From assembly GCF_008973465.1 (NCBI RefSeq), contig NZ_WBXN01000001.1, positions 62,001-126,000 on the forward strand: a DNA stretch of 64,000 nt. Reading direction: 5' to 3'. The notes under the pieces are model-generated. The model saw only the letters and a list, made by a program, of their open reading frames with translations. It was not told where the DNA came from and made no database searches. Below, piece after piece: positions 46,290 to 55,108 of this stretch (positions within the stretch are counted from its first letter, which is position 1; each line of letters starts with the position of its first letter). Source of the DNA: Streptomyces sp. SS1-1. GTDB taxonomy: Bacteria; Actinomycetota; Actinomycetes; Streptomycetales; Streptomycetaceae. The translations under genes were made by a program, and so were the position numbers.

Positions 46290-47138
46290 TCACCGAGGCC
46301 GGTCCCGGTGACCGAGGCAGGTCCCGGGGGGCCGAGGCCGGTCCCGGGGGGCCGAGGGGCCGAAGGCGCCCGGGAAGCCGCCGGTCCACCATGCGCGGCC
46401 GCCGGAGGTGACGGCGAAGGCCTCGACGCCGGGGAGGGAGTCGATCCAGTCACGGGCGCTCGCACCCATGGCGAAGGCAGCGGTCGCCCAGGCGTCGACA
46501 TCGGTGAGATGACGGCCCACCAGGGTGATCGACAGCAGGTCCGATCCCGCCGGACGGCCGGTGCGCGGGTCGAGGATGTGCGGGCCGCGTTCGGCCGTGC
46601 CGGAGGTCGCCACGGCCAGATCCCGGCCGGACACGACGGTACTGAGCCGGCCGGGCAGCAAGGGGTGGGCGATGCCGACGCGCCAGGGCACGCCTGGGGC
46701 GCACTCGCCGCGCAGCTGGATGTCGCCGCCGCCGTTGACACAGGTGCTGCGGACTCCGGCCCGCGCCAGGATCTCGGACGCCCGCTCGATGGCCCAGCCC
46801 TTGACCAGGCCGGTCGGGTCGAGACGGCCACCGGGGGTGGTGCTGAACCAGCCGTCCGTGAGGCGTTGCGCGTTCTCGCACAGCCGGAGCACCTCGGTGA
46901 CGTCCCGGTCGCAGTCGTCGACGGTGACCTCGCCGCGGCCCAGCCGGCTGATCTGGCTGCCGGGGCGGTAGGTGGAGAACACCTCGTCCACCCGGTGCAG
47001 CCACGCCACGGCCCGGTCCAGGGCGTGCCGTACGGCCGGCGTGGAAGCGTCGCGCAGGTCGAAGGAGAAGACCGTGCCCATGGCGTGCTCCACGTGGCGC
47101 AGTCCCGGGGTGCGTCCGGTGCGCGGGCTGTCAGGCAC
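46290..47138 (-). CDS. apbE: FAD:protein FMN transferase (ApbE family)
   Basis: A 282-aa ApbE-like flavin transferase. MGTVFSFDLRD, DEVFSTYRPGSQISRLGRGE, GGRLDPTGLVKGWAIERA, CVNGGGDIQLRG, and HILDPRTGRPAG with DAWATAAFAMG (Mg-binding) are all present. It should attach FMN to a Thr in the FMN-binding protein encoded next (47131-47575). The C-terminal tail comes from the short tandem repeat at 46293-46359 and may be recent. No signal peptide; actinomycete homologues may act outside with other export. Confidence 0.9.
   Translation of the reverse strand: MPDSPRTGRTPGLRHVEHAMGTVFSFDLRDASTPAVRHALDRAVAWLHRVDEVFSTYRPGSQISRLGRGEVTVDDCDRDVTEVLRLCENAQRLTDGWFSTTPGGRLDPTGLVKGWAIERASEILARAGVRSTCVNGGGDIQLRGECAPGVPWRVGIAHPLLPGRLSTVVSGRDLAVATSGTAERGPHILDPRTGRPAGSDLLSITLVGRHLTDVDAWATAAFAMGASARDWIDSLPGVEAFAVTSGGRAWWTGGFPGAFGPSAPRDRPRPPGTCLGHRDRPR
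46293..46359 (-). repeat. Short tandem repeat in the apbE tail
   Basis: About 3.4 units of 19-20 bp with consensus CCGAGGC(C/A)GGTCCCGG(GGG/TGA). It lies at the 3' end of apbE and supplies its Pro/Gly/Arg-rich tail, so it could vary in length between strains. Confidence 0.7.
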
Positions 47139-47575
47139 CGGCCTGGTCCAGGGCGCTCTGGAGGGACTGCATGTAGCCCTCGCCGGTGTAGGAGGCGCCG
47201 GAGACGGCCTGGATGCCGGCGCTCCGCGCGCCCAGGGCTTCCCTGGTCAACGTGGGCACGGCGTAACCGGCGATGGCCCGGCTGCGGGCGTCCTCGTCCG
47301 GGGTCCGCACGGCCCGGACCTCGGCCAGCTTGCCGTGGGAGAGGGTGACAGCGACCTGCACCGGTCCGTAGGGGGTCTGCTCGACGGCGCCGGTGAAGGT
47401 TCCGCCGGCTCCCGGCCCCGCCGGCGCCGGAGCCGGGAGCCGGCGAGGACGTCGCCGTACCCGGTCCGGTACCGGCCAGTGCGGGCGGTGTGGTGTGGTG
47501 CGGTTTGAGGGACAGCAGCAGGACCAGGCCCGCAACGCTGGACGCGGCCATGAGGGCGGCGCGGCGCACTGCCAT
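47131..47575 (-). pseudogene. FMN-binding domain protein with signal peptide, frameshifted
   Basis: ATG 47575 (AAGGAG upstream) opens a signal-anchor segment, RRAALMAASSVAGLVLLL, then a Pro/Gly linker. The FMN-binding domain (GGTFTGAVEQTPYGPVQVAV, AVSGASYTGEGYMQSLQSAL) is in a different frame from about 47420. The flavinylation-type motif SGASYT is intact. The shift lies in a GC repeat tract, so a sequencing error is possible. Intact, it would be an extracytoplasmic electron carrier flavinylated by ApbE. Confidence 0.75.
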
Positions 47576-47616
47576 GGGGCTGCTCCTTTCAGGGGTGTGG
47601 GCGGGTCGCAGAGCGC

Positions 47617-48782
47617 TCAGAGAGCGAAGGACTCGTGGTGGATGCGGCGGCGTGCCACTTTGGCCCGTCGCAGAGCGGCGATGGCCGCGGATGTCATCCC
47701 CGGGGGCCGCACAGGTAGACGTCGCGCTCGGCGATGTCCGGTACGAGGGCGGTCAGTGCGTCGGCGGTGAGGGGCGGGGTGCGTCCGGCGGGTTCGTCCA
47801 CCACGTAGTGCACGGTCGCTCCGCGACGGGCGGCTATGACGTCGATCTCGCGCCGTAGCACCAGGTCCCGCGGGCGGCGCGCCCGGTAGACCAGGGTGAC
47901 GTCGCCGGGCAGCGTCTCGAACAGGGCGATCAGCGGGGTGATGCCCACACCGCCGGCCAGCAGCAGCGCCTTGGAGGACGTTCGTTGTGCCGCGGTCAGG
48001 GCGCCATAGGGCCCTTCTGCCCATACCCGGGTACCGGGACGCAGACGTGCCACGGCCTCGCTGTGGCGTCCGGCCGCTTTCACGGTGATGCGCAGCACGC
48101 CCCGGCCGGCCGGTGCGGACAGTGAGTACGGGTTCGCCGTCCACCACATGCCGGGGGCGAGGAAGCGCCAGCGGAAGAACTGGCCGGGCCGCGCGTCCAG
48201 TTCGTCGATGTGCGGGCCGGCCATGAGGACGGACACCACTCCGGGCGCTTCGGGCCGTACGCCGGTCACGGTCAGCCGGTGACGCAGTCCCTGCCGGAGG
48301 GGGGTGAGGAACCGGTACCAGGTCAGCAGCGCGGCCACACCGATGTACAGGGTGTACCAGGCGAGCTGGGCGGGGCGGTGGGCGACGAAGTCGGCGCCGT
48401 TGGACAGTTGGTGGGAGAAAGCCAGGAAAATGGCGAGATATGTGGCGAAGTGCAGGTAGTGCCAGGTCTCGTAACTGAACCGGCGGCGTGCGGCGCGGGC
48501 CGAGACGACGCCGGTGGCGAGCAGGAGCAGCAGACCGGCCGTCGCCGGGAGCATGTCGGGATAGCCGAGGACGAGCGCGGTGGCCTGCCCGACGACGCCG
48601 GAGCGGGCGCTCGCCGCGTAGCCGAGGGTGATCAGCACGGCGTGGGCGAGCGTCAGGGAGATGGTGTATCGGCCGCCCAGGGCGTGCCAGCGAGCCAGGC
48701 GGTCCGAGCCGACGGCCCGCTCCAGGACGGGCAGGCGGGACATCAGGGCGAGCAGCACCGCGCAGGCGTATCCGGCGGCCGA
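47617..48782 (-). pseudogene. Ferric reductase-like transmembrane flavoenzyme, 5'-truncated and frameshifted
   Basis: The membrane part (HALGGRYTISLTLAHAVLIT, RFSYETWHYLHFATYLAIFL) has heme-type His residues, followed by an FNR-like FAD/NAD module (NPYSLSAPAG, LLLAGGVGITPLIALFE, DVYLCGPRG). The normal ending RIHHESFAL is in another frame, after a CCCCCGGGG run near 47700. The 5' end is also lost: homology starts at SAAGYACAVLLALM and stops at the 41-bp repeat (48783). A shorter ATG at 48758 could still be used. It would pass electrons to the FMN-binding protein. Confidence 0.78.
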
Positions 48783-48823
48783 CGGTGGTGAACCGTCCGG
48801 GCCCTGGGCGCCCGCCCGCCCGG
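48783..48823 (+). repeat. 41-bp direct repeat, copy 2
   Basis: Exact copy of 40026-40066. It replaces the expected 5' end (about 50 codons) of the ferric reductase gene on the minus strand. Confidence 0.85.
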
Positions 48824-48898
48824 TCCCTGCACGGTGAACCGCGTCCGCGCCCCCGACGCGGTCCGGAGTCCCTCGCCGTCATGCGGCGGCGCCGGGGC

Positions 48899-49768
48899 TC
48901 AGTCGTCCCAGGCCCCAGGCACCGTGATCACCGGGCATTCGGCCCGGTGCAGCAGGCCGTGGGGCACCGAACCCAATCGCATACCCGTGTACCCGCCGCG
49001 CCCGTGCCTGCCGACGACGACAGCCGCGGCGTCGACCGACGCGAGGGCCAGTACCTCCACGGGGTGGCCGCGCACCACGTCCTGGGACACCCGAACGTCC
49101 GGTTGCCGCTCCGCCAGTCCCGCGAGGGTCTCGGCCAGCAGCCGGCGCCGTTCCGTGAGCCCGGCCTCCTCGTCGGTGAACGGCACGACCGGCCGACGCC
49201 ACACCCACAGCACGTGCAGAACGGCGCCGCGCAACGCGGCCTCCTCCATGGCGTACGCGGCGGCGGCCCGGGAGGCCACGCTGCCGTCGACGCCCACGAC
49301 GAGTCGCGGGGGCCGCACATCCGTGGCCTCCGGCTCCCGCACCACGACGACCGGGCAGTTTGCGCGGGCGCTGACCGGAACGGCCATCGAGCCGGACCTG
49401 AAGATCTCCTCCGCCCGGCTCAACCGGCGCGAGCCGAGCACGATCATCCGGGCCCGCGCCGCCTGACCGCACAGCACCGCCGACGGCACGCCGTCGAGCA
49501 GTCCCGTGGTCACCGGCACGTCCGCGCTCAGTGCCCGCACCGTTGCCGCCGCCTCGTCGAGCGCGTTCTCGCCCCGGGCCCGGAACATCGTGCGCCGGTA
49601 GGGTGCGTCGACGTGCTGCCCGCCCTGCACCGGGGGCACCCCCATGACCAGCCGCAGCGACAGGCCCCGGCGCCCCGCTTCGTCGACGGCCCAGGCGAGC
49701 GCCGGTACGGACTGCTCACGGGGGTCGATCCCGACGACGATCTCATCGCGTACGGCGGTGTCCGTCAT
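48899..49768 (-). CDS. Tandem universal stress protein (UspA x2)
   Basis: A 289-aa protein with two Usp domains (about 8-140 and 150-285). The second keeps the nucleotide motif G-2x-G-9x-GS in GRHGRGGYTGMRLGSVPHG; the first has only a weak version (GSRRLSRAEEIFRSGSM). Both open with a VVGID/VVGVD strand. ATG 49768 has GAGGA upstream. A stress or dormancy-related ATP-binding protein. Confidence 0.9.
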   Translation of the reverse strand: MTDTAVRDEIVVGIDPREQSVPALAWAVDEAGRRGLSLRLVMGVPPVQGGQHVDAPYRRTMFRARGENALDEAAATVRALSADVPVTTGLLDGVPSAVLCGQAARARMIVLGSRRLSRAEEIFRSGSMAVPVSARANCPVVVVREPEATDVRPPRLVVGVDGSVASRAAAAYAMEEAALRGAVLHVLWVWRRPVVPFTDEEAGLTERRRLLAETLAGLAERQPDVRVSQDVVRGHPVEVLALASVDAAAVVVGRHGRGGYTGMRLGSVPHGLLHRAECPVITVPGAWDD

Positions 49769-49968
49769 GGATCCTCGTTCCTCCTGCCGGGCGGCCGTGG
49801 GAGCGGAACGTTCCTGTCGCGTGGGGGGCGCGAGCGGTGCAGCGCCGGGCGGACTCGTCCCCGCCGGGTACCGCACTGCCCTTTCATTCTGTCGTCGGGA
49901 GCGCGAGTCCGCCTGAAGCCGTGCCCCGCGCGAGCCGGCAGCGCCGCGCCCCGGCTGGCGGTGGCCCG

Positions 49969-50718
49969 TCACTCGCCCGACGACGGGACGGCGGGACCGC
50001 CGCTGGTCGATCCGCCGTCCAGTACGAACTCGCTGCCCGTCGAGTAGGTGGCGTCGGCCACGATGAACAGGACCATGCGAGCGACTTCCTCCGGTTCCCC
50101 GAACCGGGCGATCGGCTGATCGGAGACGAAGGAGTCGTCGATGCCGGCGGTCATCGCGGTGCGCACCGCCCCAGGGTGCACGGAGCAGACCCGGATCCCG
50201 TCGGCTCCGAGTTCCAGCGCCGCCGTCTTGGTCAGTCCTCGCAGACCCCACTTGCCGGCGACGTACGATCCCACGCCGGCATAGCCCATCAGTCCCGCGG
50301 ACGAGGACATGTTCACGATGACGCCGCCACCGGCCCGGCGCAGCGCCGGGGTCACGGCACGGATGCCGAGCCACGGGCCTTGCAGGTTCACGTCGATCAC
50401 GCGCCGGAACGACTGCACGCTCTGTTCCTCGATGGTGGCGAATTCGACGATCCCGGCGTTGTTGACGAGCACCGACAGCGGCCCCAGGTCGCGTTCCGCC
50501 TGCGACACGGCCGCTGTCCAGCCGTCCCCCTCGGAGACGTCCAGGTGGGCGTAGCGGGCCCGGTCTCCGAGTTCCGTGGCCAGTGCCGCGCCTTCGGCGT
50601 CCAGGACGTCGGCGATCAGCACGGCGGCGCCCTCCGCGGTGAACAGACGGGCGACGGCAGCACCGATCCCCCGCGCGCCACCGGTGACGATGGCCACCTG
50701 TCCGGTCATCCGTTCCAT
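49969..50718 (-). CDS. SDR-family oxidoreductase (hydroxysteroid dehydrogenase-like)
   Basis: A 249-aa classical SDR. TGGARGIG, NNAG, S in NMSSSAGLMG, and YVAGK complete the active site. The sequence is closest in style to 3-alpha/20-beta-hydroxysteroid dehydrogenases. ATG 50718; the next frame start MTGQ at 50709 is possible. The SRPBCC gene lies 55 bp upstream and may be co-transcribed. Confidence 0.9.
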   Translation of the reverse strand: MERMTGQVAIVTGGARGIGAAVARLFTAEGAAVLIADVLDAEGAALATELGDRARYAHLDVSEGDGWTAAVSQAERDLGPLSVLVNNAGIVEFATIEEQSVQSFRRVIDVNLQGPWLGIRAVTPALRRAGGGVIVNMSSSAGLMGYAGVGSYVAGKWGLRGLTKTAALELGADGIRVCSVHPGAVRTAMTAGIDDSFVSDQPIARFGEPEEVARMVLFIVADATYSTGSEFVLDGGSTSGGPAVPSSGE

Positions 50719-50773
50719 CTTGGCCTCCCTCGTCCGTGCGTCGACCCGCCTTTCTCGGCAGGCATCGCTGACG

Positions 50774-51514
50774 TCATTGCCTGCCTCGAACGCCTGGTGT
50801 GATCAACCCGTTTCCGTTCTTGAGGCGGTCCGCGGCGAGCCGGGCGCGCACGTTGTGGAACTGCCGGGTCTGCATGACGAAGTGCGCCGGCTCCCAGAGC
50901 CCGAGGTCGAAGGGGCGGGTGAGCCGTCGGGGGTGTCTGGCGCCGCGCGTACGGACCACCAGGCGCGTTCCGCCGTCGGGCGTCGGCCGCAGGTGGAAGC
51001 CCCAGATCCCGTCGACGCGCGCCGGCGGCAAAGGATCCCACTGCGGATCGAAGGAACGGCCGGACGGAATCTTCAGGTCCGAGCCCAGCACCAACGTCCT
51101 GTGCGGCTCCATTCTGACGACGGTGAACCAGGCCCGGCCGCCCCGGACTGTGCTCAGACGCTGCCCCTCCTCGACGCTCTGCCATTCGGGGACGACGCGG
51201 TCGGCGCTGGGGTGCCCGTAGTGGTCCAGCCAGTCCCAGCTGTACCAGCCTCCGCGGTCGTATCCCATCTGCACCAGCCAGGCCCACACCGCCTCGGGAG
51301 GTGCCGGGAGGGTCGTGGCCATCGTCGACGTGCCGTCGGGCTCGGGGACGAGCTCGTCGCCGGGGTACTCACGGGCGACCTCCTCGCGGGTCGCGCCCCA
51401 GGTCAGCATGCGCGGACGAATCCAGCGCGCGTAGCACCCGAGGGCGGCTGACGTCACGGCGAGCGGAAGCAGGCGGCTTCCGGTCGGCTCTCGGTACATG
51501 CGCTGCCTGTACAT
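50774..51514 (-). CDS. SRPBCC/polyketide cyclase-like protein
   Basis: A 246-aa protein. N-terminal hydrophobic segment (LLPLAVTSAALGCYARWI) then a START-like domain: TMATTLPAPPEAVWAWLVQ, MGYDRGGWYSWDWLD, VVRMEPHRTLVLGS. Possibly membrane-associated through the N-terminus. ATG 51514 has GGAGGAAG upstream. Ligand unknown. Confidence 0.8.
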   Translation of the reverse strand: MYRQRMYREPTGSRLLPLAVTSAALGCYARWIRPRMLTWGATREEVAREYPGDELVPEPDGTSTMATTLPAPPEAVWAWLVQMGYDRGGWYSWDWLDHYGHPSADRVVPEWQSVEEGQRLSTVRGGRAWFTVVRMEPHRTLVLGSDLKIPSGRSFDPQWDPLPPARVDGIWGFHLRPTPDGGTRLVVRTRGARHPRRLTRPFDLGLWEPAHFVMQTRQFHNVRARLAADRLKNGNGLITPGVRGRQ

Positions 51515-51827
51515 CGCTTCCTCCCTCGGCGCCGGGCCCGGCGCCGTGGAGCCTCGCACTGTCCGCGCAGTAGCGGCTCCCGGCTACCGGCCCGGGTCCG
51601 GGACACCCCCGGCCGGAGCGGGGACTCCCGCCCTGACGGGTCGGGGCCGCCGAGGGCACGTTGCGCCGGACGGTGCGCAACCTGCTCCGGCTCCTCCATT
51701 GCATCGCCGCGGGCCGGTGAACAGTAGGGCCGAGTGGGTCCTGCCGCTGGACCGTCGGACCCGGGGGCGGTGAGACCGTGCTCTCCTCGCCGTAGTCACC
51801 GATCGGCGATCACCGTCCCGCCCCGGC
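51515..51827. other. Intergenic region, no gene seen
   Basis: A 313-bp interval upstream of the SRPBCC gene. It should contain its promoter. I saw no coding region, repeat or hairpin worth naming. Confidence 0.4.
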
Positions 51828-52790
51828 TCAGGGCGCCAGCACAACCCTGCCGAACACCTTTCCCGCGTCCATCTCACGGTGGGCCAGCACCGCCTGGTCC
51901 AGTGGCAGCACCGCATGCACGACCGTTCGCAGGTCCCCGTGCGCGGCATCGGCGAAGTGGGACGACCGCACGGCCTGCCGGTCGGGGCCGGGCACGGTAT
52001 CGGAGCTGAAAGTCGCGAACGACCACGACCTGCGGAAGGCGTCCATCAGCCGCATGCCGAAGTCCGCCGGTGGCTGTCCACCGACCACGCCGACAGCCAC
52101 GTACCGCCCGTTGGAGGTCAACCTGTCCAGGAAGACGGGAAGCTGGGGACCGCCCACGACATCGATCACCACGTCGAAGCCCGCCGGTGCATCCGAGGCA
52201 CCCTCTCCGGAGCGGTCGAGGACATGAGTCGCGCCCAGGTCCCGCAGGCGGGCGCCACGCTGCGCCGACGACGTCGTGACCGCCACCGCCTGCGCACCAC
52301 CCCTGGCCGCGAGCTGGACCGCCGTGATCCCGATGCTGCCTGCCGCACCACGCACGAGCACCGTCTCACCGGCCGTGAAACGGGCGCGTTCCAGGGCGAA
52401 GTGGGCGACCACGCCGGAGCCGCCGAGGGTCACCGCCTCAGCGCCGGCCAGGCCGTCGGGCAGCGGAAGGACGTCCTCGATCGAGGCGACGGCCTGCTCG
52501 GCGTAGCCACCGGACAGGCCGGTGAACGCCCACACCCGCCGCCCGATCCACGAGGCGTTCACGCCCTCCCCCACCGCGGTGACCTTTCCCGCGACTTCAC
52601 TGCCGAGGATGTGGCCCGCCCTGAAGCCGTAGGCGGCAAGGGCTCCCCGGCGGATCACGGCGTCCACGCCGCCCACCCCGATCGCCTCGGTGGCGATCCG
52701 TACCTGCCCCGGGGTGGGAACGGGCACGGGCACATCGACGGTCTCCAGGCCCTCGGGGTCTCCGAACGTCCTGATCACGACGGCTTTCAT
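51828..52790 (-). CDS. MDR quinone oxidoreductase (zinc-independent)
   Basis: A 320-aa medium-chain dehydrogenase: VRIATEAIGVGGVDAVIRRG, ILGSEVAGKVTAVGEGV, and the NADPH loop VRGAAGSIGITAVQLAARGG. The catalytic and structural Zn ligands are absent, as in QOR enzymes. ATG 52790 fixes the start at MKAVVIRTFG. It is divergent from a TetR gene with an 8-bp dyad between them, so it is probably that repressor's target. Confidence 0.9.
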   Translation of the reverse strand: MKAVVIRTFGDPEGLETVDVPVPVPTPGQVRIATEAIGVGGVDAVIRRGALAAYGFRAGHILGSEVAGKVTAVGEGVNASWIGRRVWAFTGLSGGYAEQAVASIEDVLPLPDGLAGAEAVTLGGSGVVAHFALERARFTAGETVLVRGAAGSIGITAVQLAARGGAQAVAVTTSSAQRGARLRDLGATHVLDRSGEGASDAPAGFDVVIDVVGGPQLPVFLDRLTSNGRYVAVGVVGGQPPADFGMRLMDAFRRSWSFATFSSDTVPGPDRQAVRSSHFADAAHGDLRTVVHAVLPLDQAVLAHREMDAGKVFGRVVLAP

Positions 52791-52918
52791 CTCGGCTCCT
52801 CGGCTCGGTGGGGGGCGGATCGCACCTGCTGCGGCCGCGGGCGCCGTAACCGGGACCCACGACCGGGGCACCACCGTCGGCGTGTCGGGACGCGGTGGCG
52901 GCACCGCCATCGGACCGT

Positions 52919-52938
52919 AACGGACGCCTCCGTCCGTT
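52919..52938. promoter_or_regulatory. TetR operator candidate
   Basis: Perfect inverted repeat AACGGACG-CCTC-CGTCCGTT, 18-38 bp upstream of the TetR start and between it and the divergent quinone oxidoreductase. The GGACG/CGTCC core is common for actinomycete TetR proteins. TAAAGT at 52942-52949 may be part of the promoter. Confidence 0.75.
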
Positions 52939-52956
52939 TGGCTAAAGTGAGAAGGG

Positions 52957-53601
52957 ATGACCAGCCATTTCTCTCAGACCGTGCGCTCCGACGCCCGTGA
53001 CAACCGGGCCCGCATCCTGGACGCGGCCCGCGCGGTGTTCGGCGAGGAGGGACTGAGCGCACCCATGCGCGAGGTCGCCCGGCAGGCAGGCGTCGGCCCC
53101 GCCACGCTGTACCGGCACTTCCCGACCAAACAGGCACTGATCACGGAGACCTTCGCCGAGCAGCGGCGAGCCTGCCACGCCGCCGTCCGCGACGCCCTGG
53201 CGGCTCCGGACCCGTGGCACGGATTCCGCAGCCTGATCGAGCGGATCTGTGAGCTCCACGCGCACAGCCGGGGATTCGCCGACGCCTTCATGACGGCCTT
53301 CCCCGAAGCCATGGACTTCGCCGCCGACCGAGAACAGACTCTGCGCGCGGTCGGCGAACTCGCCCGCCGCGCACAGAAGACCGGACAGCTGCGCCCCGGC
53401 TTCGTCGTCGACGACCTGGTCCTCATGCTCATGGCCCATCGGGGCCTCCAAGGCACACCGGGTGCCACGAGGGCCGCGGCCAGCCGCCGCTTCGCCGCCT
53501 ACGTCATCGAGGCGTTCCGCGCCACACCGGAGACGGCAACGCCCACACCTATGCCGCCGGCATTATGCCTGCAGCTCGCGGACTCGCCCGGCACGCCGTA
53601 G
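52957..53601 (+). CDS. TetR-family regulator
   Basis: A 214-aa regulator. The HTH is at about residues 33-65 (MREVARQAGVGPATLYRHFP, TKQALITETF). The C-terminal SBD-like domain is typical of the large actinomycete group. ATG 52957 has AGAAGGG upstream. It is probably autoregulatory and controls the quinone oxidoreductase. Confidence 0.9.
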   Translation: MTSHFSQTVRSDARDNRARILDAARAVFGEEGLSAPMREVARQAGVGPATLYRHFPTKQALITETFAEQRRACHAAVRDALAAPDPWHGFRSLIERICELHAHSRGFADAFMTAFPEAMDFAADREQTLRAVGELARRAQKTGQLRPGFVVDDLVLMLMAHRGLQGTPGATRAAASRRFAAYVIEAFRATPETATPTPMPPALCLQLADSPGTP

Positions 53602-53718
53602 TCCCGTCGCCCGCAGGAGGGAGGCAGGCCAGCAGGGCGACGAGAGGGCGCGCGCCTTCGTACACCCCTTTCCTGGCGGCGGCCCGGCAAAGGTCGGCAG
53701 ATCACCACCGCATCCGCA

Positions 53719-54666
53719 TCACGTCCGCCCCTCCAGACTGCCGGTCATGTCGCGTTCCGCTTGGCCGACTCGGAGCGGCCCGGAGTCGGTGGACCGGGCG
53801 AGGTCCCTTTCGAGATCGTCCAGTGCGCGGCGGGCCGCCTCGATGCGTTGGAGTAGGAGTTGTTCGTCCTGCGGTTGCGGTGTCCGGTGTCGGGCTTGTG
53901 GCGGCTCCCGTTCCTCGTCCATGCCCTTGGCCTCTTCGAGGGAGGTGAGGACGACGCCGATGAGGACGTTGACGAGGACGAACGAGGCGAGCAGGACGTA
54001 GGAGGCGTAGTAGAGGAGGCTCCAGCGGGAGATCTCCAGGCCGGCGCGTACGGCGTCCCCGATCCCGTCCAGGGTCATCAGGAGGAAGAGGGTGAGCACT
54101 GCGCGGCCGATGGAGCCGTAGTGTTCGGGGTCGTGGCGGCCGAAGAAGACCCAGCCGACCATCGCGTACACGTACAGCAGCAGGGCGCCCACGAGCAGGA
54201 AGCTCAGCGTGCCCGGGAGGCTGCGGCCCACGGCGACGAGCACGATGCGCAGTTGGGGCAGGAAGCGGGCGGTCCGCAGGACCCTGGCCAGCCTGAGCAG
54301 CCGCAACACGGTGGTGTTCTCACGCACGACGGGCGCGAAGGCACACAGGACGACCGCGAGATCGAAGACGTTCCACGGGTCCTCCCAGAAGCCACGGGGC
54401 CGGTCCGCGTGCGCGGCCATCCGCAGCACGATCTCGACGGTGAACGCCGCCAGGCAGACGTGCTCGGCCAGCCGTAACCAGCCATGCCACTCCCGGGCGA
54501 GACCGGAGTACGTCTCCAGGCCCAGCAGGACGGCGTTGCCAAGGATCACCGTGAAGACGGTGAGCGCAAACCAGCGGGCCTCGGTGACCCCGCGGCAGTA
54601 CACGGCGACTCGTCGACGTCCGGACGGGGCGTTGACTCCAGCCACTTGATCTTGGTGTTGCGGCAT
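53719..54666 (-). CDS. Voltage-gated-type ion channel
   Basis: A 315-aa single-domain ion transporter with six helices. S4 has Arg every third residue (LRLLRLARVLRTARFLPQLR). The pore helix/filter is LFLLMTLDGIGD, where NavBac channels have TLESW, so ion selectivity may differ. A soluble coiled-coil tail follows S6 (EEQLLLQRIEAARRALDDLE-type). I chose ATG 54666, with a GGAGGAG site somewhat far upstream. A cation channel of the bacterial Nav/CavMr group. Confidence 0.87.
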   Translation of the reverse strand: MPQHQDQVAGVNAPSGRRRVAVYCRGVTEARWFALTVFTVILGNAVLLGLETYSGLAREWHGWLRLAEHVCLAAFTVEIVLRMAAHADRPRGFWEDPWNVFDLAVVLCAFAPVVRENTTVLRLLRLARVLRTARFLPQLRIVLVAVGRSLPGTLSFLLVGALLLYVYAMVGWVFFGRHDPEHYGSIGRAVLTLFLLMTLDGIGDAVRAGLEISRWSLLYYASYVLLASFVLVNVLIGVVLTSLEEAKGMDEEREPPQARHRTPQPQDEQLLLQRIEAARRALDDLERDLARSTDSGPLRVGQAERDMTGSLEGRT

Positions 54667-54960
54667 TCTGCTGCTTCTTCTCCTCCGGATGTGCGACGGG
54701 CCGTCGCCGCCGAGCGCGCGACTGCCCGTCGGCGCGAGCAAGATCCAGAAGAGACTTCTACAGCACTGTGATTACCGAAGCGTGAGCGACCGGGGGAACC
54801 AGGCGGCCCCCGGGCCGGTGACTCCTGTCATGCAGCAGGGCGGGGGCCTCCTTCACGGAAGGTTGCGCTTCTTACGGGGCTGATGGTCTCCAGCGCTGAC
54901 GAGGATGGCCGGCTGGGTCCGAAAGCGATGGTGTGACGCGACCAGGCTGACCTGCAACGG

Positions 54961-54992
54961 ACGCGTTAGATTATGCATGTAATATAAATTCC
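54961..54992 (+). promoter_or_regulatory. AT-rich promoter candidate for the FAD oxidase
   Basis: GTTAGATTATGCATGTAATA followed by TAAATTCC is a striking AT-rich patch in a GC-rich gap of 440 bp (54667-55108). TAATATAA resembles a -10 element. It lies about 120 bp upstream of the FAD oxidase start. Confidence 0.5.
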
Positions 54993-55108
54993 GTTGCCCG
55001 CCCGCCAGGGATGCGGCTTCTTGCCCGCCCGTGCGGTTTCGGCTCACACAGCGCGATGAACCAGCGGGTGTCCGCCTGCTCAGCCTGGCCTCAAGTGACG
55101 AGGAACCC

